A DNA stretch of 64,000 nt from Rikenellaceae bacterium. Lineage in GTDB: Bacteria > Bacteroidota > Bacteroidia > Bacteroidales > Rikenellaceae. The position numbers were made by a program, and so were the translations under genes. Numbering within the stretch: position 1 is the first letter of the stretch; each line of letters opens with the position of its first letter. The stretch covers positions 124,001-188,000 of the forward strand of contig SUZC01000001.1 in NCBI GenBank assembly GCA_015060165.1. Direction: 5' to 3'. Shown in pieces: positions 39,838 through 49,145 of this stretch. The notes beneath the pieces are model-generated. The model was given only the letters and a program-made list of their open reading frames with translations, ran no database searches and was not told the DNA's origin.

Positions 39838-41100
39838 TTATGCACCGAAGTTATCGAACAAGATGTTCTCTGCAGGAACGCCGAGGCTGTCAAGCATATT
39901 GACAACAGCCGAAGCCATCATCGGAGGTCCACACATCAAGTAGATGCAGCCCTCTGGCTCGTCGTGATTCTTCAAATAGTTCTCGTACAACACATTGTGA
40001 ACGAAACCTACCTTATAATCTACACCTGCAGCATCTGCAGCTGGATCGGGACGGTCCAAAGCCAAGTGGAACTTGAAGTTGGGGAACTCCTTCTCGATTG
40101 CTGCAAAATCCTCCAAATAGAATGCCTCCTTCAAAGAACGGGCACCATACCAGAAGGTAACAGGACGCTTGGTCTTCTCTGTCTTGAAGAGGTGCATCAA
40201 GTGGCTACGCATAGGAGCCATACCAGCGCCACCACCGATAAATACCAACTCCTGAGTATCAGGCAAATTATCAGGCAAGAAGAACTCACCGTAAGGACCT
40301 GAGATAGTGATCTTATCACCTGGCTTCAAAGAGTAGATATATGAAGAACATACACCAGGATTAACCTTCATAAAACCACCGGTAGCGCGATCAAACGGAG
40401 GAGTAGCAATACGCACGTTAAGCTTGATAACGTTACCCTCGGCAGGATATGTAGCGCAAGAGTATGCGCGAACCTGAGGCTCGGGGTTAACCATCTGCAA
40501 ATCGAATACGTGCATCTTCTCCCAATCCTCGCGGTACTCAGGATCAACGTCGATATCCTTATAGTTCACAGTGATTGCTGGCACATCAATCTGGATGTAA
40601 CCACCACTGCGGAAGTTAAGATCCTCACCCTCGGGCAACTTAACAACGAACTCCTTAATAAAGGTAGCTACATTGTGGTTAGATACAACCTCACACTCCC
40701 ACTTCTTGATAGAAAGAACTGAAGCAGGAACCTGGATCTTCATATTCTCCTTAACCTTAACCTGGCAACCCAAACGCCACTTCTGCTGAATCTGCTTACG
40801 GTTGAAGAAACCGGTCTCGGTGGGAAGAATCTCACCGCCGCCCTCCAATACCTGGCACTTGCACTGACCGCAAGCACCCTTACCTCCACAAGCTGAAGGG
40901 AGGAAGATACCCTGTGCAGTCAATGTATTCAACAAAGTTGAGCCACCTGCTACTGTAAGAACTTTGTTACCATCATTAATGTCGATAGTGACATCTCCCG
41001 ATGTCGTAAGTTTAGCCTTCGCAAAGAGAAGCAACGCCACCAAAAGCAGTGTTACCACCAGAAAGGCAACTATCGCAACTACAATTGTTAAAATATCCAT
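39838..41100 (-). CDS. nqrF: Na+-translocating NADH:quinone reductase subunit F
   Basis: A 420-residue NADH-oxidising subunit where electrons enter the complex. One N-terminal helix (residues about 5-27) anchors it. The 2Fe-2S domain has Cys71, Cys77 and Cys80 (CGGKGACGQC), with the fourth Cys in WRLGCQ. FAD binding is in RAYSCATYP, and the NADH site is in FIGGGAGMAPMRSH and YLMCGPPMM. The length is close to the usual 405-410. Last gene of nqrABCDEF, all on the minus strand with short gaps. Confidence 0.97.
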   Translation of the reverse strand: MDILTIVVAIVAFLVVTLLLVALLLFAKAKLTTSGDVTIDINDGNKVLTVAGGSTLLNTLTAQGIFLPSACGGKGACGQCKCQVLEGGGEILPTETGFFNRKQIQQKWRLGCQVKVKENMKIQVPASVLSIKKWECEVVSNHNVATFIKEFVVKLPEGEDLNFRSGGYIQIDVPAITVNYKDIDVDPEYREDWEKMHVFDLQMVNPEPQVRAYSCATYPAEGNVIKLNVRIATPPFDRATGGFMKVNPGVCSSYIYSLKPGDKITISGPYGEFFLPDNLPDTQELVFIGGGAGMAPMRSHLMHLFKTEKTKRPVTFWYGARSLKEAFYLEDFAAIEKEFPNFKFHLALDRPDPAADAAGVDYKVGFVHNVLYENYLKNHDEPEGCIYLMCGPPMMASAVVNMLDSLGVPAENILFDNFGA

Positions 41101-41120
41101 TTCTAATCTCTTTTTAAAGG

Positions 41121-41729
41121 TTACAACTTAATACCTGAGAAGATCATAAACGCAATACCCATCAAACCGGTGATGATAAATGCGATACCGGGACCCTTCA
41201 AGCCTGCAGGAATGTGAGAATACTGCAAACGCTCACGGATAGCAGCCATCATAACGATAGCCAACCACCAACCAAGACCAGAGCCAAGACCGTAAACGAT
41301 ACTCTGCCACAAACCGTCAATCTCACCTGCAACAACCTTCTGCTGCATAAAGAGTGAACCACCCATGATGGCGCAGTTTACGGCGATAAGAGGCAAGAAA
41401 ATACCCAGCTGGTTGTAAAGCGAAGGAGAATACTTCTCGACAATCATCTCAACAAGCTGCACGAACGATGCGATAACAGCAATAAAGACGATGAATGTAA
41501 GGAAGCTCAAATCAACACCTTCTACCAATGCGTTGGGAGCCAATACATACTCATTTAAAAGGTAGTTCAAAGGCACTGTCATTGTCATCACGAATGTTAC
41601 AGCAGCACCCAAGCCCAAAGCAGTCTTTACGCTCTTCGACACGGCGATGTAAGAACACATACCGAAGAAGAAGGCGAATACCATATTGTCGATAAAAATC
41701 GAACGTATAAAAAGATTCAATGTTTCCAT
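41121..41729 (-). CDS. nqrE: Na+-translocating NADH:quinone reductase subunit E
   Basis: A 202-residue membrane subunit with six hydrophobic segments. With NqrD it holds the membrane iron centre; the cysteine in FFGMCSYIAVSKSV and that in AVNCAIMGG are at the expected ligand positions. Standard length. Twenty bases before nqrF. Confidence 0.95.
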   Translation of the reverse strand: METLNLFIRSIFIDNMVFAFFFGMCSYIAVSKSVKTALGLGAAVTFVMTMTVPLNYLLNEYVLAPNALVEGVDLSFLTFIVFIAVIASFVQLVEMIVEKYSPSLYNQLGIFLPLIAVNCAIMGGSLFMQQKVVAGEIDGLWQSIVYGLGSGLGWWLAIVMMAAIRERLQYSHIPAGLKGPGIAFIITGLMGIAFMIFSGIKL

Positions 41730-41739
41730 ATTCTACCTC

Positions 41740-42363
41740 CTATTTTTCCTGCAAATCCTTGTTAAACGAACGGTGAACCCAGATAATCACACCTACAATA
41801 ATAAGGGCCATAGGCGGGAAGAGCATAATACCCACGTTTGAGTAGAAACCGCCATTGGCGATATACCAGCTCTCAGGGATAATACGCACGTTGAACAACG
41901 TACCCGAACCAAACAACTCACGGAAGAATGCAACAATCAACAAAATTGCAGCATATCCCAATCCGTTACCTATACCATCGAGGAATGAATCCCAGGGCTT
42001 GTTACCCAAAGCATAGGCCTCGACACGACCCATAATAATACAGTTAGTGATAATCAGACCAACATACACAGACAATTGCTTCGACACATCGTAAACAAAT
42101 GCCTTCAAGAACTGGTCAACGATAATCACCAAAGCAGCGATTACAACCAACTGAACGATGATACGAATGCGTGAAGGAATACCATTACGCAAAAGCGACA
42201 TCACAAGGTTAGCAAACGCTGTAACGACCATAACCGACAAGCCCATAACAAACGCAGGCTCCATCTTTACGGTTACCGCCAAAGCCGAACAAATACCCAA
42301 AATCTGAACGATTACAGGGTTGTTTGAACTCAGCGGTCCAGTTAAATTTTTCAAATTACTCAT
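41740..42363 (-). CDS. nqrD: Na+-translocating NADH:quinone reductase subunit D
   Basis: A 207-residue membrane subunit with six helices, paralogous to NqrE. Cysteines in QILGICSALAVT and ITNCIIMGRVEAYA match the conserved pair of the NqrD/E family. Ten bases before nqrE. Confidence 0.95.
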   Translation of the reverse strand: MSNLKNLTGPLSSNNPVIVQILGICSALAVTVKMEPAFVMGLSVMVVTAFANLVMSLLRNGIPSRIRIIVQLVVIAALVIIVDQFLKAFVYDVSKQLSVYVGLIITNCIIMGRVEAYALGNKPWDSFLDGIGNGLGYAAILLIVAFFRELFGSGTLFNVRIIPESWYIANGGFYSNVGIMLFPPMALIIVGVIIWVHRSFNKDLQEK

Positions 42364-42377
42364 AGTTCCGCTTGATT

Positions 42378-43067
42378 TTATTTGTTAGACTTATTAGCGT
42401 TCAAATAGGGAAGGTAACCAGCAAGACCCGACTTCAACATAGCGTTAACGCCGTCACAAGTCTTGGTACCACCAGAGATTGCATCAACCTCATGGTTGTT
42501 TGTAGCACCACCCTTCTTCATTGATACCGACACAAGCTCATCACCCTCGAAGATTGTCTTGCCAACAAATGAAGACTGAACCTTCTGAGTAGTAATCTCA
42601 GCACCCAAGCCAGGAGTCTCGCCAGAGTGGTCCATAACGATACCCTTAACGGTATTCATATCGGCCTCCAAAGCGATATAGCCCCAAATTGGGCCCCACA
42701 AACCTGCGCCATATACAGGGATAACCACACAACCATTCTGAGCCTTGAATACAGGGTACTCACCAGCTGCAAATGAAGCAGTCAAATCACCAAGTGCAGT
42801 GAAAATATCGGCATCACCTTTACCTTCAATCTTATTGCCGTTCTTATCGAGCATCACAGCCTCTGCAACAACATCCGAATAGCTTGCAGTCAAGGGATCC
42901 TCGCCCAAAGCCTTAACGATCTGCTGCTTCTTCTCATTGAGAATATTCTCGCCCTGACGCTCCTGCAACGAGAGCGATGTTACAGCCAAAAGAACAGCCA
43001 CTACCACTACCATCACTACTGAGTAGATGATGATATATGCATTGCTATTTACATTAAATTTTGCCAT
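42378..43067 (-). CDS. nqrC: Na+-translocating NADH:quinone reductase subunit C
   Basis: A 229-residue subunit with one N-terminal helix and a periplasmic FMN-binding domain. The covalent FMN attachment site is the SGGTKT stretch near residue 200 (SGxT(S/T) motif of the family). GLWGPIWGYIAL and HSGETPGLGAEIT are typical. Slightly shorter than Vibrio NqrC. Fourteen bases before nqrD. Confidence 0.95.
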   Translation of the reverse strand: MAKFNVNSNAYIIIYSVVMVVVVAVLLAVTSLSLQERQGENILNEKKQQIVKALGEDPLTASYSDVVAEAVMLDKNGNKIEGKGDADIFTALGDLTASFAAGEYPVFKAQNGCVVIPVYGAGLWGPIWGYIALEADMNTVKGIVMDHSGETPGLGAEITTQKVQSSFVGKTIFEGDELVSVSMKKGGATNNHEVDAISGGTKTCDGVNAMLKSGLAGYLPYLNANKSNK

Positions 43068-43076
43068 ACTCTCTCG

Positions 43077-44204
43077 TTATTTAACAGTTTTAACACGATT
43101 CTTACGACGATTTACATTAGCCTCTACTACGAAGTAATCAACCGTAGGAGCAAGTGCATTCATAAACAGAATAGCCAACATCATACCCTCGGGATATGCA
43201 GGGTTAACAACGCGAACCATCACAGCCAAAGCACCAGTCATAAAGCCCACGATATACTTACCCAAGTTAGTCTGAGCCGATGTTACAGGGTCAGTTGCCA
43301 TAAACACAGCACCGAATGCGAAACCACCGACCAAAAGGTGATAGTAAGCAGGATACTCAGTGAGGCCTACTGCCTGGAATAGAAGACCCATTGCCAAACC
43401 ACCTACGAATACGCTAAGCATTGTACGCCATGAGGCTACACCAGTATAGAGCAAGAACGCTCCACCAAGCAAAATGCAAAGTGTAGAAGTCTCACCAAAT
43501 GAACCGGGGATAAAGCCAAGGAATGCATCCATTACGCTCCACTGCATCTGGCCGGTTGTTGCCAACTGCTCCAAAGCGGTAGCACCAGTAGTAGCATCAG
43601 CAGCACCCATCATCTTCCAATCTGAGAACCACACCTTCTCACCCGACATCTGGGGAGTAAATGCGAAGAATACGAATGCACGAGCAACGAGTGCAGGGTT
43701 GAAGATATTCATACCTGTACCGCCGAATACCTCTTTACCGAAGATAACCGAGAATGCTACACCCAAAGCAACCATCCACAAAGGAGTGCTAACAGGCATA
43801 ATCATAGGAATCAAAAGACCAGTCACCAAATAACCCTCGGCAACCTCCTCCTTACGAATCTGTGCATAAACAATCTCGATACCCAAACCTACGATATAAG
43901 ATACGGCAACCATAGGAAGTACACGTACCAAACCGTAAATCAAAGCAGCGAAACCCTCCAAACCTACTTGAATACCGGTATTGAAACAACCGAACAAGAA
44001 TGCAGGCAAAAGGGCCAAAATAACCATAGTCATTGTGCGCTTCAAATCGTTACAATCGCGAATGTGCGCACCTTTCTTTGTAGTAGTATTGGGTACGAAA
44101 AGGAATGTTTCGATAGCATCAAAGAACGATGCAAGGAAACCAAGCTTACCACCCTCCGAGAAAGTGGGCTTTACATTATCAACAATTTTTCTTAGTCCCT
44201 TCAT
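43077..44204 (-). CDS. nqrB: Na+-translocating NADH:quinone reductase subunit B
   Basis: A 375-residue polytopic subunit carrying covalent FMN and riboflavin. The FMN threonine is in DATTGATAL near residue 200. GTGMNIFNPALVARAF and VAEGYLVTGLLIPM are family hallmarks. The ATG at 44204 (MKGLRKIV) fits the family N-terminus; an ATG three codons upstream would overlap nqrA. Confidence 0.95.
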   Translation of the reverse strand: MKGLRKIVDNVKPTFSEGGKLGFLASFFDAIETFLFVPNTTTKKGAHIRDCNDLKRTMTMVILALLPAFLFGCFNTGIQVGLEGFAALIYGLVRVLPMVAVSYIVGLGIEIVYAQIRKEEVAEGYLVTGLLIPMIMPVSTPLWMVALGVAFSVIFGKEVFGGTGMNIFNPALVARAFVFFAFTPQMSGEKVWFSDWKMMGAADATTGATALEQLATTGQMQWSVMDAFLGFIPGSFGETSTLCILLGGAFLLYTGVASWRTMLSVFVGGLAMGLLFQAVGLTEYPAYYHLLVGGFAFGAVFMATDPVTSAQTNLGKYIVGFMTGALAVMVRVVNPAYPEGMMLAILFMNALAPTVDYFVVEANVNRRKNRVKTVK

Positions 44205-44206
44205 AA

Positions 44207-45562
44207 TTAACACTCCTTAATCATTAAGTTAATACCATCGCGAACCAACTGCTGAATCTCTGTCTTTGAAGGATCGACAAACTCGCAAAGAGCCACGTCC
44301 TCCTCTACGATTTCGTAGATACCGAGATTCTCCATCTTATCGATATCGCCAGCCATAATAGCCTTAAACAGATACATAGGATAGATATCCATTGGGAGAT
44401 AATCCTCGAAAAGACCTGTTACAACAAAGGCACGGACACCACCATTCACATTTGTATCGAGTTTGTACTCCTTCTTTGGGCAGAGCCAAGAGAAGTATGA
44501 ACGTGATACAGAGAATTTGTTGAATCGTGGAGCAATCCAACCAAGCATCTCATACTTGTCACCCTCAGGGATAACAGTAATCTGAGTTGCAGTAGCTGAA
44601 ACATAACCATCGGCAGCAACTTTCTTACCTGTAAGCACATTACCAGAAATGATACGTACTGAATCACCCTCAGCCTGCTTCTTGATATTACCATCAATGA
44701 TTGATGCTACAGGAGCACCGCTGATGATGCGGTAGTACTGAGGTTTTTCAACCTCACTACCAGTAAGGGCAACAACCTTGTGAAGATCTACCTTTCCTGT
44801 GAGGAACAAACGACCGATAGCAGCTACATCCTGAATTGCAACGGTCCAAGCGATATCACCCTTTGCCATAGGATCGATGTGGTGAATCTGAACACCCACA
44901 CAACCAACAGGGTGCTTACCCTCAAACTTGTGGATTTCCACACCATTAAGCGAGGTCATCTCACCCTCTGCTTTAACACGAACCGAGAGGTGAACCTTAC
45001 CGCCAGAGATCTTGTTCAAAACCTCCAAACCCTTCTGCAAATTCTCCTTCTCACCCTTCAAAGCGAAGTTAGCATCACCAGCCAAAGGCGCAGAATCGAA
45101 TGCTGAAACGAATACAGCCTTAGGAGTGTCGCTAGGATTAGCAACAATACCATAGGGGCGTTGCAGAATCATAGTCCACAAACCCGATTTGAGCAAAGTC
45201 TCAATCACATCCTCACGGCTTGCCTTCTGCAAATCGAGAACTGCAAACTCCTCAGACTCCTGCTTAGCATCGGCAGTAACCGTAACGTTGAGAATCTTAC
45301 GCTTCTCACCACGATTCACAGCCGAAACGGTACCACTGACAGGAGAAGTATACAATACGCGAGTATTGTTCTTATCAAAGAACAACGGCGTACCAGCCTT
45401 CACCTTGTCGCCTACCTTCACCAACAGTTTGGGAGTAACGTTCTCAAAATCCAGAGGTGAAACGGCATACTCCTTAGCCATTGGCACTTCAACCAACGAC
45501 TCTGCAGCCTTGCCCTGAAGATTGATGTCGAGACCCTTACGTAGTTTAATGATTTTCGACAT
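44207..45562 (-). CDS. nqrA: Na+-translocating NADH:quinone reductase subunit A
   Basis: A 451-residue peripheral subunit, first gene of the operon. The N-terminus IKLRKGLDINLQGKA and the segments HPVGCVGVQIHHIDPM and VALTGSEVEKPQYYRI are characteristic. It contributes to quinone-site architecture. The normal length in Vibrio is 446. The complex pumps Na+ out while oxidising NADH and reducing the quinone pool. Confidence 0.96.
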   Translation of the reverse strand: MSKIIKLRKGLDINLQGKAAESLVEVPMAKEYAVSPLDFENVTPKLLVKVGDKVKAGTPLFFDKNNTRVLYTSPVSGTVSAVNRGEKRKILNVTVTADAKQESEEFAVLDLQKASREDVIETLLKSGLWTMILQRPYGIVANPSDTPKAVFVSAFDSAPLAGDANFALKGEKENLQKGLEVLNKISGGKVHLSVRVKAEGEMTSLNGVEIHKFEGKHPVGCVGVQIHHIDPMAKGDIAWTVAIQDVAAIGRLFLTGKVDLHKVVALTGSEVEKPQYYRIISGAPVASIIDGNIKKQAEGDSVRIISGNVLTGKKVAADGYVSATATQITVIPEGDKYEMLGWIAPRFNKFSVSRSYFSWLCPKKEYKLDTNVNGGVRAFVVTGLFEDYLPMDIYPMYLFKAIMAGDIDKMENLGIYEIVEEDVALCEFVDPSKTEIQQLVRDGINLMIKEC

Positions 45563-45656
45563 AGATTTGTAATTAAATGAATAATATTTTAACTGTAATT
45601 TGTGTTTTTCAAAATGGTTGCGAGGCTCAAAAAACTTTCACCTCTAAAATCGCGCA

Positions 45657-45664
45657 CGAAGATA
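45657..45664 (-). promoter_or_regulatory. Possible -7 box of the nqr operon
   Basis: On the minus strand TATCTTCG, one base off the consensus TAnnTTTG, about 95 bases upstream of nqrA. Confidence 0.35.
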
Positions 45665-45737
45665 CGATTTTTTTTGCTGTTTTCATAAATAATTAAGGTA
45701 TTATTTACTTTTGATATCGAAATTTATTATTTTTCCT

Positions 45738-45745
45738 TACTTTTG
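45738..45745 (+). promoter_or_regulatory. -7 promoter box of the TatD-like gene
   Basis: TACTTTTG, only seven bases before the ATG at 45753, so the leader is nearly absent. It also rules out the upstream in-frame ATG at 45711. Confidence 0.55.
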
Positions 45746-45752
45746 TAGAGTT

Positions 45753-46334
45753 ATGAGCCGATTTATCGACATACACACCCACCATCCGACTCACGTTCAT
45801 CGTGAGCCTCAAGCCGAGGGGCGACACCCCTGGGATGCAGAGCTATTGACCCCTATTTCAATCCCCGACAATACCAAAATTATAGGAGAAATAGGATTGG
45901 ATTTCGCATGTAATGTCGACCGCAAAAAGCAGGAAGAGGTTTTCCGCCAGCAACTCACCATAGCACAATCGAGCAATCGACCGATAGTACTTCATTGCGT
46001 AAAAGCATTTGAGCAAATAATGAAAATTTTGGATGATTACACTCTCAAAGCAGTAATCTTCCACGGATTTATAGGCTCACCCCAACAAGCAGCATCGGCC
46101 ATCAAAAAGGGATATTTTATATCATTCGGAGGTCGCACCAAAAAATCACCTAAAACCATTGAGGCACTGAGGAGTACACCTATTGACTACATTTTTGCTG
46201 AGACTGATGAAGGACCCGATAAAATAGAAGATATATACGAAATGATAGCATCAATAAAAGAGACAACGACAGATGAAATAATTGATGCAATTGAGAAAAA
46301 TTACACAAGAATTTTCAATTCAGATGGAGAATAA
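45753..46334 (+). CDS. TatD-like metal-dependent hydrolase (short form)
   Basis: A 193-residue TIM-barrel metal hydrolase. Metal ligands are visible: DIHTHH at the start, GEIGLDF (Glu), VLHCVKAF (His), IFHGFIG (His) and AETDEGPD (Asp). Family members act as DNases or deacylases. It is shorter than E. coli TatD (260), with reduced loops, a form common in Bacteroidetes. The stop overlaps the following tcdA start by 11 bases. Confidence 0.85.
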   Translation: MSRFIDIHTHHPTHVHREPQAEGRHPWDAELLTPISIPDNTKIIGEIGLDFACNVDRKKQEEVFRQQLTIAQSSNRPIVLHCVKAFEQIMKILDDYTLKAVIFHGFIGSPQQAASAIKKGYFISFGGRTKKSPKTIEALRSTPIDYIFAETDEGPDKIEDIYEMIASIKETTTDEIIDAIEKNYTRIFNSDGE

Positions 46335-47052
46335 TTGGTTAGAGAGAACCACCCTACTTTTAGGTGAGGAAAAATTAGCAATGCTCCGCAATGCCAACGT
46401 CTTAGTTGTTGGATTGGGAGGGGTTGGAGCTTATGCGGCCGAGATGATTGCTCGCGCGGGCGTAGGTCGCATGACCATAGCAGATGCCGATACTGTTTCG
46501 GAAACTAATATCAACCGCCAGCTCATAGCCCTACACTCAACTATTGGAGAGCAGAAAGCAGAGCTAATGCGTAAGCGACTACTCGACATAAACCCAGAGT
46601 TGCAACTAACGGTCGTTAATCGCTTCATCAAAGATGAAGAGACCGACGCATTGCTCGACTCCGAAAAGTTTGATTATGTGGTAGATGCCATCGATACGCT
46701 CTCGCCAAAATTGGCTCTAATCAAAGGTGCGCTCGACAGAGGTATTCCACTTGTAAGCTCTATGGGTGCAGGTGCAAAAACCGACCCAACGAAGATGGAT
46801 ATTTGCGATATTGCCAAGACTCACCACTGTCCTTTGGCGCATATGCTGCGAAAGCGTCTTCACAAAATAGGTATCCGTACAGGTTTTTGGGCTGTATTCT
46901 CACCTGAGCCTGTCCGGGAGGGAGCAATGATACTTTGCGAAGAACAAAATAAAAAATCTAATACGGGTACAATTTCCTATATTCCTGCTCTGTTTGGAAT
47001 CGGTTGCGCATCGGTTGTAATCAGAGGATTAATTGGAGAATTTCAACTTTAA
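46324..47052 (+). CDS. tcdA: tRNA threonylcarbamoyladenosine dehydratase TcdA
   Basis: A 242-residue E1-like ATP-dependent enzyme that cyclises t6A37 in tRNA to ct6A. The Rossmann nucleotide site is VVGLGGVGAYAAEM, with the family's DADTVSETNINRQL and DAIDTLSPK. The catalytic-region cysteine is in KTHHCPLAHMLRKRLHKIGI. The ATG at 46324 (MENNWLERT) matches the family start and overlaps the TatD-like gene, which suggests cotranscription. Confidence 0.92.
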   Translation: MENNWLERTTLLLGEEKLAMLRNANVLVVGLGGVGAYAAEMIARAGVGRMTIADADTVSETNINRQLIALHSTIGEQKAELMRKRLLDINPELQLTVVNRFIKDEETDALLDSEKFDYVVDAIDTLSPKLALIKGALDRGIPLVSSMGAGAKTDPTKMDICDIAKTHHCPLAHMLRKRLHKIGIRTGFWAVFSPEPVREGAMILCEEQNKKSNTGTISYIPALFGIGCASVVIRGLIGEFQL

Positions 47053-47069
47053 GTAAACGATATAACTAT

Positions 47070-48008
47070 ATGAAAATAGTATTCTTAGACGAGTATTCTG
47101 TATGTGGTCGAAACCTTGCTAGCATCAAGCATCACGGCGAATATTTCGGCTACCATACCACATCACCCGAACAGGTTGTAGAGCGTTGCGCTGATGCCGA
47201 AATAGTCATCACCAACAAAGTGGTACTCGACGCCGAGAAGATTGCCGCACTACCCAACCTACGCCTTATTTGCGTAGCTGCAACTGGTATGAACAATGTC
47301 GATTTGGAGGCAGCTGCCGAGCATGGAGTAGAGGTTCGCAATGCCGTTGGCTACTCCACATATGCTGTTGCCGAAACCACCATCGGCTCAGCATTGGCAC
47401 TACTTCGAGAGGTGACTTATTACGACAACTATTTCAAGTCAGGCGAGTATGCTAAATCTGATAAAATTTTTAATTTTGATCGTCCAACCGCGCAGCTTAG
47501 AGGCAAACGTTGGGGTATCATTGGGCTTGGAAATATCGGTCGTGAGGTAGCACGATTGGCAGAGGTATTTGGCTGCACAGTTGCATACTATTCTACTTCA
47601 AGTGTTAGTAGAGATGAAGCGTACAATAGATTAGAGCTAAGCGAATTATTGAAATCATCTGATATCATATCTATCCACTGTCCACTCAACGAGCGCACTC
47701 GCAATCTTATCACCGACAACGAACTTGCTCAGATGAAGCGAAGTGCTATTTTGATAAACGTAGCGCGTGGAGGAATTGTCGATGAGCAGGCATTGGCTGA
47801 TGCGCTCAACGGCAATATAATCCGAGGAGCAGCGTTTGATGTCTTTACGAGCGAGCCACTCAGAAAGTCGCCGTTGTATAATCTGAAAGACCCGCACAAA
47901 CTTCTCGCCTCACCCCATAACGCTTGGTCACCTGTCGAAGCTATCGACCGACTGATAGAGTGCATCGAGTTGAATATCGAGGAGTATCTGTCACGTAAAA
48001 ACAAGTAG
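47070..48008 (+). CDS. D-2-hydroxyacid dehydrogenase
   Basis: A 312-residue NAD-dependent D-isomer-specific dehydrogenase. The cofactor motif is GIIGLGNIGREVA (GxGxxG), the substrate Arg is in NVARGGIVDE, and the catalytic His is in SPHNAWSPVE. The two-domain layout and length fit hydroxypyruvate/glycerate- or lactate-type dehydrogenases; the substrate is uncertain. The ATG at 47070 follows the tcdA stop by 17 bases, and an upstream in-frame ATG lies within tcdA. Last gene of the TatD-tcdA unit. Confidence 0.88.
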   Translation: MKIVFLDEYSVCGRNLASIKHHGEYFGYHTTSPEQVVERCADAEIVITNKVVLDAEKIAALPNLRLICVAATGMNNVDLEAAAEHGVEVRNAVGYSTYAVAETTIGSALALLREVTYYDNYFKSGEYAKSDKIFNFDRPTAQLRGKRWGIIGLGNIGREVARLAEVFGCTVAYYSTSSVSRDEAYNRLELSELLKSSDIISIHCPLNERTRNLITDNELAQMKRSAILINVARGGIVDEQALADALNGNIIRGAAFDVFTSEPLRKSPLYNLKDPHKLLASPHNAWSPVEAIDRLIECIELNIEEYLSRKNK

Positions 48009-48060
48009 GTTAAAAAAGCTGTTTAACACAGCATTTATTATAATTAAGGTATTACCCCTA

Positions 48061-48088
48061 TCCCGACCCATAAAGTCGGGATTTTTTA
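48061..48088 (+). terminator. Rho-independent terminator
   Basis: TCCCGAC / GTCGGGA stem followed by TTTTTTAT, after the dehydrogenase gene. Confidence 0.85.
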
Positions 48089-48139
48089 TCGTACAGCAAA
48101 AAATTGCTCAAAAATATTTGCAAAAACGATTTTATGCGC

Positions 48140-48147
48140 TACCTTTG
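48140..48147 (+). promoter_or_regulatory. -7 promoter box of the ABC/GntR operon
   Basis: TACCTTTG, 149 bases upstream of the ATG at 48297. The leader is C/A-rich and long, with no clear hairpin. Confidence 0.55.
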
Positions 48148-48296
48148 TACTGTACTACCTAACTAATACAGTAGAACACAAAACAATCAACAAACTAAAT
48201 AACAACCCAACCAATGCAGCAGCTTGCCAAGCCGACCAACAACATAAAGGCAGAGGCAGGCACTTGCAAAGGAAAACAAATTAAACAATTAACTTT

Positions 48297-49145
48297 ATGA
48301 TTAAACTAACCAACTTAGAGGCAGGATACAAACAAAAGAATCCTGTTTTGAGTGCCATAAACACTCAAATTGAGGTGGGTAACATCTACGGCCTGCTCGG
48401 CTCGAATGGAGTAGGCAAGACCACCCTACTCCACACGATTGCAGGTGTGTTGGACCCGTTATCGGGCAAAGTCGATGTGATGGGACACACTCCATCGGCT
48501 CACACTCATCAATTCTTCGAGCAAATCTACTACATCACCGACGAGGTGGAACTTCCCGCTATGTCGCTCGAAGGCTACATCGGCACCTATGCCAAATTTC
48601 GTCCCAACTTCTCGCGCGAGCAGATGCAGAACTACTTGGAGCGAATGAACTTTACATTTGGTGTAAGGCTCAACAAGCTCTCACTCGGCAATCGCAAGAA
48701 GTTTATCATCGCTTTTGCGCTGGCGTGCAACACCCCACTGCTTCTGATGGACGAGCCTACAAACGGACTTGATATTGAGTCGAAGCGACAGTTGCGTTCG
48801 ATACTCGCATCGCTCGATATGAGCAATCGTACAATTATCATCTCGACACACCAAATTGCAGATTTGGAGCAGATGCTTTCGCACATTCTAATCATCAAGG
48901 ATAAGCAACTCATCATAAGCACCTCGCTCGATAACGCTGCCCAGCGATTGGCATTTGGTCGAATTGGAGAATTCGACGAGCCACTTTTCGTAGATGGTCT
49001 AAGGGTTATTGCCCGAAATAGCGGCGATTATAGCAACATTGACCTTGAAATGCTCTACCTCGGAGTGTTGGAGAGCGAAAAGATAAGAGGTATTATCAAT
49101 CAACCACAAATTGCGACAGAGTCGGGGAAGGAGGAGTTATGTTAA
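48297..49145 (+). CDS. ABC transporter ATP-binding protein (YtrB-like)
   Basis: A 282-residue ABC ATPase. Walker A is GSNGVGKTTLL, the signature LSLGNRKK (a degenerate LSGGQ), Walker B LLLMDEPTNGLD, and the switch region STHQIADLEQ. With the membrane partner and YtrA-type regulator that follow, it resembles antibiotic- or envelope-stress-responsive ABC systems of the Ytr kind. The stop overlaps the next gene by 7 bases. Confidence 0.88.
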   Translation: MIKLTNLEAGYKQKNPVLSAINTQIEVGNIYGLLGSNGVGKTTLLHTIAGVLDPLSGKVDVMGHTPSAHTHQFFEQIYYITDEVELPAMSLEGYIGTYAKFRPNFSREQMQNYLERMNFTFGVRLNKLSLGNRKKFIIAFALACNTPLLLMDEPTNGLDIESKRQLRSILASLDMSNRTIIISTHQIADLEQMLSHILIIKDKQLIISTSLDNAAQRLAFGRIGEFDEPLFVDGLRVIARNSGDYSNIDLEMLYLGVLESEKIRGIINQPQIATESGKEELC